A DNA stretch of 64,000 bases from Todiramphus chloris collaris (GCA_025345505.1 JANVCC010000270.1:2400269-2464268), one strand, 5' to 3'. Counted from the stretch's first letter, positions 14,801-27,785 are shown. Numbers and translations are program-made. The notes: generated by a model from the letters alone, not told the origin.

Positions 14801-16401
14801 GTCGCTCGTGCTGTCGGAAGCGGTTTCAGCCCGAAACCCTTTGCAGACAGCAAGAGATTGGTGGCCCCCCAAGAAAAAAAAAACCAACTCAGGCTGCTGG
14901 TCCTGACATTTGCACCCCAGCTTATCTCGCTGGGCTGTGAGGTGAAGCGCGTTGCAGCAGCTGAGCCGTCCCGGGGAGAAGTGGAAGAGCAGCTCTGGAG
15001 TCGGGGGAAGAACGCGCAGCGTGGATGTTGTTTTTCTTTGCGGTTGGGAGCCGGCAGAAGAGGATGAAATTGTGGTTCAGAAATCAAATGCAGGCAACCT
15101 CTGTTCTCCTCGGAGGACTGCACAGAGAGCGTGTGTGTGCAGGAGGTGCTGCTGACTGCTGACCACATCCCACTTGCCACCCATCAGGGATTTGCAGAAT
15201 CCATAAGCAAGCCTTTGGCAAGAGATTTTTAGCTTTTTTTTTTTTATGGTGGTTTTTTTTTTTTTTTTTCCTGAGGGGTGATTTATTGTGAGTATCTCTT
15301 CTAAGCTTTTGCAGCTGGTGAGTTGTGTTTCTATCTGAACTTGAGGCTTCATCTGGCCTGGGAGGGGGTGGGAATTTTGGGAAAAGTTTCAATAGACAAA
15401 AGAAGGGGGAATTTACGCTGGGCATTTGCAGGCTCTTCTGGGGATTTAAACTATTTGTAGACCTAACCCTTGGATTCAGCTGCCCTTATGGAAGGGGTTT
15501 TGTCTTCTCTGTTTTCACTCCACCCCCAGCTCTCTGAGTACAGTAGCTGAAAGTTTTGAAAATCCTGTGCTGAATAGTCTCGGTCTAAAAGGGCTTTATT
15601 TCCAAGTGGAGACAACCGTGTCTGGGCAGGTGGCTTAACCCTGTTCAAAGCATCCTATGTAGAAGCCCGTGTCCAACTCACTCCAACAAGAGAGGTTGAG
15701 CTCTGCCCCTTGGGAACTGCTCCAGTGCTCCCAGTCTGTGTCACGGCACTCGTGGCGTGTGCCCTGGGGCTGCACAAAGTGGGCAGAGTGTGAGCAGCTG
15801 CCAGCCACCCTGAGCGTGCAGGAGCCCTGGTGCAGCTGGTCAAGCTTCTGGAAGCAGGCTCTTCCGTCAGTCCTCTCATTATGAGCCTTGCCCACACGTA
15901 AAAGAAGCCAACATCCCTGTTTTCGCTCTCAGAAGCTTTTCACAGCTCTCTTGATTCTGCTAGGTGTGCTTCTCAGCTGGCTTTATGTGTCCTGAAAAAC
16001 TCTTTTCTCCTTGTCCATCTGTTCAAAGATATATCTGACAGGCAGTAGTTGTTCAGCACTTCCAAAGCTCTCATTACGTGGACGAAGCTCCCGGTAAGAA
16101 GCAGCCAGGACCTTCTCGCCGCTCTCCTGATGCTGCATAATCATCTCCTTGCAGGATCTCACCAGTGGTCCCTGACAGGGCAGGGTACAGATGGTCTGAT
16201 GTGTGTAACAAGAAGGAAGGGAAGGTTGCACTTGACGTAGATTTAATTTTTAAACAGTTGCCTTCACCTCTTATTTGAAGAGGCGAGAGAAGTGGATGGA
16301 GTCTGTCTGCCATGGAGACACCTGATGGAGGCAAGTGTCTATTTAGGGTGTGGATGTGGACTGGACGTGCAAGAAAAAAATAAATTTGAGCATCTGTGTA
16401 G

Positions 16402-16700
16402 ACATAGAGACCTTCAAGGTCATCGAGTCCAACCATTGCCCCAGCACTGCCAGGGCACCACTGCCCCCTGTCCCTCAGCACCACATCTCCATGGCTTGGA
16501 AACCCCTCCAGGGATCACGGGGACTCCACCCCTGCCCTGGGCAGCCTGGGACAGCCCTGGACAGCCCTGGAGGGGAAGAAATTGTTCCTCAGCTCCAATC
16601 TAGACCTCCCCTGGGGCAACTTGAGGCCATTTTCCTCTTGTCCTGTCACTTGTTCCTTGGGAGAAGAGACCAACCCCCCCTGGCTCCAACCTCCTGTCAG
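16402..16700 (-). mobile_element. CR1 LINE 3' fragment
   Basis: Antisense CR1 with GGTCATCGAGTCCAACCATT, CCAGGGATCACGGGGACTCC, GGGCAGCCTGGGACAGCC and CTCTTGTCCTGTCACTTGTT. It belongs to the same subtype as 22674 and 26585. Confidence 0.92.
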
Positions 16701-18057
16701 AGAATCGTAGCCGCTTGGGTTCAGTGTTTTGAGTCAGGGCAAAGATGCAGCTGGGTAGGCACCGTTCCTCCGGGGTGATGTTCCTGCACGTGGTGATCCG
16801 ATGAGAGGGAGGGTTTCATTCCTTTCTTAACGCACCTACACTGACACTGGGTGATTCCATCTGCTTCTGAGCTCTTTCCTGGTTATAAACCCCAGTTACC
16901 TCTGCAGTAGAGATTGGGATGGTCTGAGAATGAGTGTATTCCACTGTCAGGTTTGCAGGGTGGATAAAAGCATCTCGGGCGCGCGCGTGGGCGCGAAAGG
17001 AGCAGTGGAGGGTGGATTTTTAAGAGGTTAAATAGATTCTGAGCTAAACAGATGACGCCGTGTTGGATCCTGATTTTTCTGGTCGTTTGGAATGTCTGCT
17101 CCTGTACCTGGTGCTGCTGTAAATGGCACTTTCCCCAAAAGCACAATTTTGTTAGTTTGCTGCTATCTGTAGGGAAGCAAAGCGAGCTCTAAATAAATGG
17201 AAACTTTCTATTACCTCCGTAGAACCAAAAAGCAGATGTCAGTCTTTAGCTGGTGGAGGTGAACAGCCAAATAAAGTTCAGCCAATTTTATTGGGAAATG
17301 AGGAAAATCGAGTGGAATATTTTCCAGCGTTAAATTGCATTGCTTGTCCAGCACGCTACTGGTATGAAAATATAGATTTGTTACACATGCCAGCAAAATA
17401 TTTCATCTTGTAGAGAGAAGAGCATTGTGAGGAAAGCTGCAGAATAATTTACATTCTAGTTTCCCAAGGTCTTTCCAAGGTGGTTTTTTTAAATTATTTT
17501 TTAGAAACCAAAAGCTAATAGACTTGTGCTTGTTTTTGTGTCAGAAACAAATATCTGCAATTGGTCAAATGACTTGGAGAGAGGCTGCTTTGTGGAAAAA
17601 GGGTTTTCACGAGACTCTCAATCCACCTACTGCAGGTTTGTGAGGTTAAATACCTTGTCCTACAGAGCTTTATGTGGAGGCACTGTTTTGACTGCAGAAC
17701 ATCAAATAACTCCAGAGTCAGGTATGGGTTGGGTTGAGCTGCCTTGTCCACAAAGAGCAAGACCTTCTGAGTTCCCCATAACCCTCTCAGCTCAGCTGAG
17801 CTCCTTCTGATTGATCTGCAAAGGCTCACGTGGACTTCTGGATTCTGCGTGAGAAAGCAGAGCAGCCTGTGGTGAAACCAGACAGGTTTCCCTGCCCTTC
17901 TCTTTGCACGCTCTGGTCTTGCTTATGGGCAGTTTTATGTTTGTTTGGTTTGGTTTTTTGGCTTTCTTTTGTTTTGTTTTGTTTTTAAATGAAGTAGTAA
18001 TATTTAGTCATACCGCTTCAGATACCTATCTACAGACCTTGATGTTTACTTTTGGGA

Positions 18058-18545
18058 ATCACAGAATCACAGAATGGTTTGGGTGGGAAGGGACCTTGAA
18101 AGGCCACCCAGTGCCACCCCCCTGCAGGGAGCAGGGCCATCTGCAGCTAGAGCAGGGTGCTCAGAGCCCCGGGCAACCTCCCCTGCAATGGTGCCAGGGA
18201 TGGGGCAGCCACCACCTCTCTGGGCAGCCTGGCACAGGCTCTCAGCATCCTCACCATCAAAAATCTCTCTTCTCTCCAGTCTGAATCTCCCTCTTTTAGT
18301 TCAACCCATCACCCCTTGTCCTGTCCCAACAGGCTCTGCTCAAAAGTCTGTCCCCATCTTTCTGCCAGGCCCCTGGAAGCCCTGCTAGGCCCCCAGAAGG
18401 TCTCCCCTTGGGGAGCCTTCTCCTCTGCAGGCTGAACCCCCCCAGCTCTCCCAGCCTGGCTCCCAGCAGAGGGGTTCCAGCCCTCTCAGCATCGCTGGGG
18501 CTCCTCTGGCCCCGCTCCAGCAATCCCGCAGCACCCAAACAGGAC
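18058..18545 (-). mobile_element. CR1 LINE 3' fragment (about 490 bp)
   Basis: It starts with the terminal repeat ATCACAGAATCACAGAATGG, then GGGAAGGGACCTTGAAAGGC, CTCTGGGCAGCCTGGCACAG and CACCCCTTGTCCTGTCCCAA, then the further upstream AGGGGTTCCAGCCCTCTCAG block. It is very similar over its shared length to the copy at 49852. The - strand open frame spanning it is not a gene. Confidence 0.93.
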
Positions 18546-20430
18546 TCGTTTGTGACACTCTGAGCCAAACCAAATACGTGACAGTGGTAAATTGCAGATG
18601 GTCGTACCCTCGCCTCGGGCTGTTGGTTAGCAGGGCACTCTCGGTGTCTGGTGCAGTTTTGGGTGAGATGCAACAGGGGTAGGACCCACGGCAAGCAATG
18701 CACTGGGTGCAGGGAAGCTGCCCCAGTTGCTGTTCTTGCCACCATGAACTGCTGTGAAGGAACAGCAGAAAGGTGATGGCAGAGGGAAAAAAAACTTTTC
18801 GTAAAATTGAAGCAGAAACATGAGGCTGAAATACATGATTGTGAAAGGTTTTATCAGCTCTGTTGTTGAGCATCAGACTTCTTTCGGGATTTATTATAAA
18901 ATATTGTCTTTGAACATAAATATCTCTTCCCATGATTATGAAGAGAGTGAATCTAATGAAAATGCGTATTAGAAAATAACTTGTGTTTACTACTTCAATT
19001 TTTACATCCTCAGTCTTATCTCGGTGCCTGCAGCAGAAGCCAAGAGTTCTTTTTTCACCCAAACTCTTCCTGCCTCAGCCTACAGCCGAGCCGCTCGTAC
19101 TTTAGATACTTTTTTCCACATGGTAAAGGCAGAAACTTTGTCTTCATCCCATAGAAAAGGTTTTCTAATGCTGGATGGAAAGATTTTCTAACACTTAGTG
19201 TGGATGTTTTCCCCAACAAGATAAACCTTCTATCGAAAATATTTTCCAGCTCAGATTTTCCTCTGATGGAAAGATATCGAGTGATTCTTTCCATGCATTC
19301 GGGCATCAGGGTGAGAAATAACGTTGCTAGAAACTCTCCAGGATCTTGAAATACAAAGGTGTTATTATTTGAGTTGGGTTTTTGTTTTGGTTTTTCTTTC
19401 TTTTTTTTCGGTAATGTCTTTGGATGAAAAGCGTGGGTCGGAAAGAGCCCGCGAGGTTCTATACATCAACACCCTGCCGAGACATCAAGCGTGTGGAATT
19501 CCATATCGCAGGGATTAGGCTTTAAAGAATCTCGAAGGAATTCTCCTCAGCTACCCAAACAAGTGCACGTACACCAGGTAGTCACAGGGCTCCAGAAAAC
19601 AAAGACGTCCACCAAAACCCCCTCCTTGGACCTGGCCTGTTCTCCCCTAAAGTAGACAAAATCTGTGCTCTAGACTGGTTTGTTCTGCAGGTTTTTGGGG
19701 TTTTGTTTTCTATTTCTTGAGGACTTGTAAACCACAGAGAGTTGGAATGGATCAGAATAAATATTTGCCCATGCACCTACTGATTAGAGCCTTCAAAGTT
19801 CCCCATCTCGTTACAATGCCCGCGTGGGCATCGGTGCCCGTGCAGGTGAGGTCGGTACGAGGGGGCTCCTCTCTGCCTCTCAACACTTTCAATGTGCTGT
19901 GCTCTCCTTTTGGGACCCGGCAGCATTTTCTGCCTGGCACCTCTCTGACTGTTGTACCAGAAATTTGGGATTGTTTTTATCCCCTTAATATCAAGCGTAT
20001 TACTCCTCATCTTGGAGCTCTTGGAGCTGGAGGTTTCTCCGAGTATGATAGCAGCTGCAGCTCCGAACATCACTTACACCACTTCTGGGTTCCTGTTCTC
20101 CTATTTTGATCAGAGCAAGTTCTTTACGAGCTCACGCAGTCTCATTAATTGCCTTTTTCTTTTTTTCCCCTGAATGCAAGCATTCCGTCGAGCTTTAGCC
20201 TCGCTGTCTCTGTATGAGAAGTGAAAACATTGCTGGCACCAGCCACAGCCCCACTTGTTGGGATGCTTTAGGGTGCAGGCATAAAAATCACTTAGCAAAT
20301 ACACACTATAAAAGGATTTTGCGTGTCAGCTCACCCGGCTGTCTGTGTTTGTAAAGAGAGTGCACTGAGGTGCTAGCCTGGGCCAGGCTTTCTTATGAAA
20401 TAAAAATAAAGCAAATAAAACCTGACTAGG

Positions 20431-20573
20431 TTTTATTATTTACGAATTATTATTTTTATTATTTATTATTTTATATTTTTTATTTTTATTATTTATTATT
20501 TTTATTGTTTATCATTTTATTATTTATTATTATTTATTATTTATTATTTTATTATTTATTATTATTTACTAGG
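20431..20573 (+). repeat. TTATT-rich low-complexity array
   Basis: About 140 bp of irregular TTATT, TTTA and TTATTTA units, nearly without G or C. Imperfect tandem array. Confidence 0.9.
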
Positions 20574-21190
20574 TATGGCAGCTGTCTCCCTGGGGCGCTG
20601 CTAATGCCGGCAGATCTGTACCACGACCATCCTGCAGTGGCTTTAAAAAAGGGGAAAAAAAAAAAATATTTAACAAGACTTTAAGGAAAAAAAAACCCCA
20701 ACCAACCAGAAAAAAAAAAAAAGTAATTTTTTTTGTAACCGATGCGCTCGCCACTGAGTCATAAACTAAAATCTGCATCTGGGCAGTTCAGCTGCTGACG
20801 ACGTTTGAAACACTTCGGGCACGACAGCAGTTAAAAGACATCTTTTAGGAGCCAACTTTGCCATGGGTTGTGGGTATTGATTGAAATCCATCTCTCTTTA
20901 GATTTATCGTTACTAGAAACTGGAAAGGCTGATGTTTTTCTCCGAGGGTGGCACGTGACCGGCCCGGGCAGCAGAGGAGGGCATTACGGAGAGAGGAAAA
21001 ATAAAATCAGTGATGACAAGGCTGGGTTGGGTGGGGCAGAGAAACGCTGGGAGAGCCAAGCAGCCGGGGCAGGAATCGCAAGGAGGGAGGATGGAGAGAG
21101 AAGCCAAGTGTCTAAAAATTCATTTGTGGCCGAGCGGATCTGCTGAGAATTTTAACACCTTCTCTTTTGTTCCCTTTAAATCCCATCTTC

Positions 21191-21235
21191 AGGAACCTGA
21201 TAATTTCAGGATGAAGGAACCTGATAATTTCAGGA
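21191..21235 (+). repeat. Two-copy 24-bp tandem duplication
   Basis: AGGAACCTGATAATTTCAGG occurs at 21191 and again at 21215, an exact match at a 24-bp period. Confidence 0.95.
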
Positions 21236-22673
21236 CAAAGGTTTATTTGTAGTGATTATCTTTATTTTGAAATGGAAATGTATCTTTATTTAAAGATCAA
21301 GTGAAAGCCAGAAATGCCCCCATAGCAGTGAGGTTTATAAACCATCAAGGTTTATTAATTCCCTATCTGTTAACCTGGGGACTTCTGGAGTCAATTTGTG
21401 CGCTGTTACTTTAAGACCATTTATATGTAACTTTGATTTTTAAATGCCCAGAGCCCAAGGATGGCTTTGTGTGTTTGGTGAAAGCGAGGGGGGGGGGGAA
21501 TAGAAGGGGTTAAAAAAACCCCAAAACAAACAACCATAAAACTTGGCAGAGGTTGTCCCTTTTTCTGCTGGATGTTTTTCAGGTGAACTACCCAGCTATG
21601 CTACTGTATTAAAGTCAGGCCAACTATGTGGAACTAAGGATTATTCCCCAAATCCTCTTTTAATAGTTCTTTTAATGTTTTGTTGGTTTGGGGTTTTTTT
21701 TTTCCTCAAGTCTTACTTTTTCCCTAGGATTTCCCACCATGACTGGGACTCTCCCATCTTTCCCAAAGTGGTGAATCTCCCTGGCTCTCGAGCGCTCTGA
21801 GCATCGTGCTCCGGGGCCAGGAAGAGGAGCCCATGTCCCCTGCATGGGGCTGCAGCAGCTGATGGCTTTATCAGATGGACAGAGACATTCCAAGTATGCT
21901 TCTGGTCACTGGGGATACGGGAGTATGAAAAATAATGAAAAAGGAAGGCTTAGAGAAAAGCTGCTCGGCAAACAGGCTGTTTGTCAAGTGCTTGGGGCTT
22001 TTTCTTCAGGGTAAATCTCTTCACCGTTACCCATACTGTTGAAGCTGCGTGCTGTCATTTTCTTTACTCTGTTTTTTATTTTATTCTTAAGCTGTGTTTT
22101 GAGAAGCTTAAAGGTTGCAGGTTAGGGAAAACTAGGGAAAACGGATTCCGAGGGGTCTGGCGGCCGCTGGGCTCTCTGCAGCATCGGTTCGGCGTTCGGC
22201 AGCGGGTGAGATTTCAGAGGTGGAAAAAAAGTCACCTCCCAGATTGCAGCTGCCAGGGCGGATTAAAAAATGGCATTTTGGTGGTGTGGTAGGGCAGGAG
22301 AGCCTCTGTTTTCACAGCTGAGACGTGCCAGGAGCTCGCTCTGGCTGACTCCGCTGCATCCCGCCTTGGGTTGTACGGAAGCTGAGCGTACCCAGAACTC
22401 ATCTTGTCCAAGATGTCCCTCAGAAAGAGGGACAGTTACCTCGTATGGCTCTAACTGCTGTGAATGTTCTGGGATTTCTGTCTCTTGTTAAGTTTTCGTG
22501 GTTGCAGCTCTTCATCTTCCCAGATGTTTGCACACTGAGAGCTCTAAGGGGCTTTGTGGCCCGTCTGCCTTTACTGGAGAAGGCTGTGGAAGTGGTGAGA
22601 CTTTCCTTCTCCTTCTTCCATCCCTCTTTTCTCATCCTTCACTCTCTTTCCCAGCTCTTTCATTTGTTCCTAT

Positions 22674-22903
22674 GAGAAGAGACCTCTAAGATCATCAAAC
22701 CAACAGTTCCCCCAGCACTGCCAGGGCACCACTGACCCCTGTCCCTCAGCATCACAGCTTGGAAACCACTCCAGGGGTCACGGGGACTCCATCCCTGCCC
22801 TGGGCAGCCTGGGACAGCCCTGGACAACCCTGGAGGGGAAGAAATTATTCCTCAGCTCCAACCTAAACGTCCCCTGGGGCAACTTGAGGCTGTTTTCCTC
22901 AAA
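22674..22903 (-). mobile_element. CR1 LINE 3' fragment
   Basis: GAAGAGACCTCTAAGATCAT, then CCCCCAGCACTGCCAGGGCA and CAGCCTGGGACAGCCCTGGA. Same subtype as 16402 and 26585. Confidence 0.9.
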
Positions 22904-23159
22904 TTGCCTTAAATTCCTGCGGCAGGGCAGATAATTTTGAGAGGCGGGGCAAGATAAGCCAGGCAACTGCTACGCCACTTAAAAAATATCCTGAAAGTGT
23001 TTCCAGAGGCAGTCGGTGCCCGGGGGCAGCTGCGTGCTCCCAGGGAGCTGGGCACTGCCAGCAGGAAATGCGGCATGACCCGTGGTGAGCTGGGAGGGTG
23101 GGAAGCACCGTGAGCAGATTTCCACGGGTGTCCCGGGCAGTTATTGTGTAGGCAGGGAC

Positions 23160-23290
23160 ACAGAAGCAAATACGAAGCCGAGCGAGCGAACGGGAGCGGT
23201 CGGAGAATCCCCTTCCCTCCGTGTGCCTCGCTGGGGAGCGCTTCCCGTCGCGCAGCAGCGTCGCCTTCCCCGAGCGCGGGCACGGAACCT
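23160..23290. promoter_or_regulatory. CpG-dense patch in BMP6 intron 1
   Basis: A high local density of CG dinucleotides (such as GCCGAGCGAGCGAACGGGAG and CCGTCGCGCAGCAGCGTCGC) in otherwise CpG-poor intron. It could be a small CpG island or enhancer, or an old GC-rich insertion. No exon or TATA box is evident. Confidence 0.3.
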
Positions 23291-23780
23291 GGCTGTGAAG
23301 TAGAACTGGCTTTTTTTGGAAAGCACAATATTATCTTAATCGTGAACTATTCGGGAACGCGGTACAGAAATAGCTTTGGACCCCGTCTTCCAGAGGGGTG
23401 TTTTTGCAGTCGGGGTCTTTATCAGCTTCTCGGTGGGAACCGCATTAATATCGCCACAAAAATGCAAACAGTAGTGCCTTTGACAGAGCCATTTGGCATC
23501 TCTGAGGCAGAAAGATGTTTTGTTTCCCTACAGATCCGACGCTGTTTTCCGCACGGGGCCCGGCCGCCTGTGCCAGCATATGGGAAAGAAAAGAGCCCTT
23601 CTGTTAAGGTCTGCGTTGGGCGGCTGCGGGGAAGGGATGCGGGAGGCGCTGCCTCCTTTGTGGCTGCAAAGCCACCTCTGTCATTGCCGAGGGGACGGCA
23701 CAGGAGGCCCAAAAGTGAGTGCTGGTGGCCTGCAGTCAGCATCCTGGGCTTAGCTTCCCACTGAGCGCTCTGCCAAGGGC

Positions 23781-23885
23781 CCTCCTCCATCCTCCTCCAT
23801 CCTCCTCCATCCTCCTCCATCCTCCTCNNNNNNNNNNATCCTCCTCCATCCTCCTCCATCCTCCTCCATCCTCCTCCATCCTCCC
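23781..23885 (+). repeat. 10-bp tandem array (CCTCCTCCAT)n with gap
   Basis: At least nine perfect units are visible around ten N. Units start at positions ending in 1 before the gap (23781 to 23821) and at positions ending in 0 after it (23840 on). The N run therefore does not keep the period, and the true copy number is unknown. Confidence 0.95.
23828..23837. other. Assembly gap (10 N)
   Basis: Ten N inside the 10-bp tandem array, most likely a fixed-size placeholder. Confidence 0.97.
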
Positions 23886-26584
23886 TTTAGCTCTTCCCGT
23901 CGTGTGCCAGAGTGAAGCTGGTCCCCACTGCCTTCTGCCTCCCAGGGCAGAGTGGAAAAGCTTTCCTGTCTGTACAGTAGGCATCTTTGTGGATACTGTG
24001 AAAATACCTCTGAGTACTCTCCGGTGTCCCGTGTGTATTATGGGTTTGGTTAATGCATTATTTTGACTTCTTTTTTTTTTGTTGTTTTGTTAAGACTGCC
24101 TTCAGTTCCAGAATCCTGAAAGGAAGCTGTTGTGCAACTGTTTTAATCTGGTTTTACAAGCTGATTCCAGCTTGATTCCCAGCACAAAGAAACAAAAGAG
24201 GAGCTCAGTCATATTTTCTGTCCAAAAGTAAAAGGCCCTCCTCCTTTGAAGATCTTCTGTGGAGTGTTATGTTTAGAGAGTGATTTGCTATTGTTTAAAT
24301 TTAATCTCCATAATTACACTGGGATTGGATTAATGACGGGTTATTTTTCTGAGTCATTATTTTCTGGCGCTCGCCGCGATCGAGCACAAAGCCAGGTCTT
24401 CATCAGATGTCAACTGGCATCGCTCCACTGGAGTTAGTGGAAGAATTCCACTTTATACTGTGGCGGCCCAGCTGTGATAGTAGAGCAGCCTGTTGGAGCC
24501 TGCGGCCTCGGAGCATCGTCTTCTTCTGGAGCTCTCTAGACATTCACTGCCGACTGCGTTGTATTTCTGGTAGCCCTTGTCTCTAGACCATCTCAGCTGG
24601 ACCCAGAGGGATGAACCAAAGGTGCAATGCCAGATCCAACCATAAGTATCTTGGCTTCTTTTCCCATTTAAAAGCAGCTTTAAATCCCCAAGAGTGTGAA
24701 CGGGAAAAGTTCGTTACTGATGTCCGGTGAGCTTTCACGTGCTCTTATCTATGAAAGCAAACCTTGCTGGGGACGCTGTACTGCACATCCAGGTGGGATG
24801 TCTGGGAAGCAGCTCTTTTTTTTCTAAAATCTATTCCTTTTTCTCATTCCGCTTTTCAGAAGTGGGTGAAGGGGGTGGGATCTGGGGATGCCTGGCACAT
24901 AGGAGAGGGGCAGCGGGAGCAGCAGGCAACGTGCTGGACGTGTGGGATGGATCATCACCATCGGGGTGATGGAAAGAAAGTGTCTTTTCTTAGAGACCTT
25001 GAGGGGCTATGGAGAGCTGCTGTGATCATGGAAGGTATTTGAAGTCACTGGGCTGAGAGCAAGGGCGGCAGAAAGGATCTCCCCTGCCCTTGCACGTGTT
25101 GGGCAGGGGAGGGTTTGCTTTCAGACCTTTTATTTTAACGTCCCTCCCGAGTTTTTTCTGTACTGAAGAATTTTCCTGCTCGCTGCTTGTGAAGTGGCAC
25201 GCTAATAAACCTCCTACAGGCAAACTGTAAAGACCCAAATGAAGGCTTGAGTCTTGCACTGAAGTTGGACATTCCTCAGCTTGGTTGTACAGCGGCTCAC
25301 GTGCCTGCAAGCTCATCCTCTGTCCTCCCCAAATGCATTTCTGTTGATCTTACAAAAGTCCTACCAACTTCTCCATTAGTCCTTTGATTCCTGCTGCTTT
25401 TTTTTTGCAGCAGCTGTGACCAAAGTTGAGGGGTTTCTTTTAAGCTTAGGTAAGTTTTGTCCTGCCCGAACTCTTTATTGGAGAGTTCCTGGCGATGCAG
25501 CTGTAAGGTTGGTGCAGCACATCACTCGTAGATGTGCACAGCCCTTTCCTTAGAGGGCACCCTTGGAGCTGTGGTAATGCTTCAAGTGTTTGAAGCCAAA
25601 TCCACTGCTTCATTGCTCCAGATGTGATAAATGCTGGTGACTTCATGCAGAAATCGGTGATGTAAGATGGAGAAATTGCCTCTCTGCTTATTATGTAGCT
25701 ATGATGGTGAATCTGTTAACAACTCCAGTTTCCCGGGGCTTTTTCCTTTTATTAAGGAAGGGGTCCTCTCTGAAGGCTGAGAAAACACAGATAGGAATGA
25801 CTTTTATTTGAAATCAAACTGAATTCATCCCCACTTGTACAAACCCCACTTTGCATACAGAAGCCATAAACACTGGTTACTTTTGCTGGAGCGTGGTCCT
25901 GCAAAACCAAGCCAGCACTGAAGACCTTGAGGTGGAAAAGGTTCTTCAGAAGTTTCAGCCTTGCTGGGAGCAGGACAGAAATGCTGGAAATTCCTAGGCG
26001 TGAGGGAAGTTTATTTCCGTGGCTGAGGGTTATGGTTTCATTTCCTTGGGTCCAAGGTGTCCGCGACCCAGGCAAATGGCAGCAGGATGGTATCGTTACC
26101 AAAATAGAGGCATGCTGTTAATTTCTTAATTGAGTTTGTGGTTGTATTTTTATGTGTGCGCAGTGTTTTTATAGCAACAAGTATTGTAATTCGTGTGTTA
26201 TTTTTAAACCAAGGACATTTTGTGCCGAAATTGGCTATTGCAACAGTGGGTTAGAATTGGAATACACAAAATTCAAAACCACAGTAACCCTAATTTTGCC
26301 ATTCTTGTCTTTTTAGCTGCTCAACAATAGTGTTGTGTTTGTGCAGTAATGAACAATATTTGTTACGGGGAGCTACTGGCAGGCTGCTCTGTTAACTGTT
26401 CGCAAGCCACTGGGCTCAGAAATGAGTTGTAATGAAAACCCGGGGGCAAGTCATCCCAGTGTCCACAGCTCAGCCCCTCCTTTGTCTTGTGAGTGAAGGA
26501 GAAGCCAAGGCCCCAGCCAGGATGGGGGTAGAGACCTGCCTGGAGGAGCAGACAGTCCCTTTGGCTCAGGATGTGCACCCATGG

Positions 26585-26790
26585 TCACAGAATCATGGAA
26601 TCATTTTGGTTGGGAGAGACGTTTCAGATCATCCAGTCCAACCGTTCCCCCAGCACTGCCAGGGCACCACTGCCCCCTGTCCCTCAGCACCACAGCTCCA
26701 CGGCTTGGAAACCCCTCCAGGGATCACGGGGACTCCACCCCTGCCCTGGGCAGCCTGGGACAGCCCTGGCCAGCCCTTGCAGGAAGACAG
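26585..26790 (-). mobile_element. CR1 LINE 3' fragment
   Basis: It starts at TCACAGAATCATGGAATCAT, then GATCATCCAGTCCAACCGTT and CCCCCAGCACTGCCAGGGCA, ending in GGGACAGCCCTGGCCAGCC. The 5' side is truncated. Confidence 0.92.
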
Positions 26791-27692
26791 AAATCAGCTT
26801 TGGATCTCCCATGTCACCCATCAGACCGACCTGGACAAAATCATGTGGGGAAAAAAAAATCAGAATTGGGAAGCAGCTCAAGAACTGATGTCTCTTTTTT
26901 TTGCTGTTGTCTTGCCTTTGGAATACGAGGTCATCTGATGCAGTGTAAGGCTGTAGAATACAGACTGGGGCATCCTGGGAACCAGCATCTTCCCTTCCCA
27001 AATTTTACTGTTCTAAAACTTGACTTCTTTGTGGAAAATGAACGGTTTCCAGGGGGTGGAAAGCCCCCAGAGAAGAACTGTTGGCATTTTTATATTTTGA
27101 AGCTGTCCTGCTGAATGAAAACAGTTGATTATTAACTTGACAGGGTGACAATGAGTATATAGAACTTAAATATCTCACCACTCCCACAAAGGGGAAAAAA
27201 AAACCCAAACAAAAAAAACCCACCCTCCATTGTATCATGGGAAGATACATAGCCAGAAAAAATTTCCAACTCATTAAACTTTTATACTTGCTTCATGAAA
27301 GTTTAATGTAGCCTTTTTTCCCCCCCTCCCTGTCATGTTGTAGGGATGCTTCTGAAAGTGGTTTCAGAGGGACACGGTCAGCTTAACAGAACTCCGTTCT
27401 GAAAGTGCCTTTCTTTTGGCATAAAAAGATGAATTACTTAATCTGGAGGATTAAAAAAAAGGTTTCCTTGTTTGTGCGCTTCGGGTTGTTTGTTCTGCCA
27501 AGCCTGATAACGAAATCAGTCGGAGTGTTTCCCCTGTAACCAGTTTAGTCAGCTTCTGGGATTGCGTGGGGTACCGGGGCAAGGCCAGGGAGAAAGGAAG
27601 AATGTTTTAACCAAACAGGAAAATAGCATTGTAAATACATCGGGGCAGTCGTCAGCTGGGAAAGGGCACTTGGGGTCAAGATGTACATCAGA

Positions 27693-27785
27693 CCTACTGC
27701 TGCTGCTCTGAGGGATGTATGGCAGTGTGATGTAGGTGGGAGATTGATGATCCTGAAGGTCTCTTCCAGCCAAAACTATTCTGGC
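27693..27785 (+). mobile_element. CR1 LINE 3' tail
   Basis: TTGATGATCCTGAAGGTCTC followed by TTCCAGCCAAAACTATTCT is the sense CR1 3' terminus. Bases before 27730 are poorly matched. Confidence 0.65.

Noticed and set aside
15660..15900. Possible gene fragment in a GC-richer stretch open in several frames
   Set aside because: Overlapping open frames on both strands without motifs; it looks like composition only.
18385..19062. 225-codon open frame on the - strand
   Set aside because: Its downstream third is antisense-side CR1 sequence, the rest is intron, and no domain or splice support is visible.
23144..23764. 206-codon open frame on the + strand over the CpG-rich patch, considered as BMP6 exon 1
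   Set aside because: It has no signal peptide, none of the expected BMP propeptide start, and no in-phase donor giving the frame needed at exon 2.
23781..23885. CRISPR-like array
   Set aside because: Perfect 10-bp head-to-tail units without spacers in a vertebrate intron; it is a simple tandem repeat.
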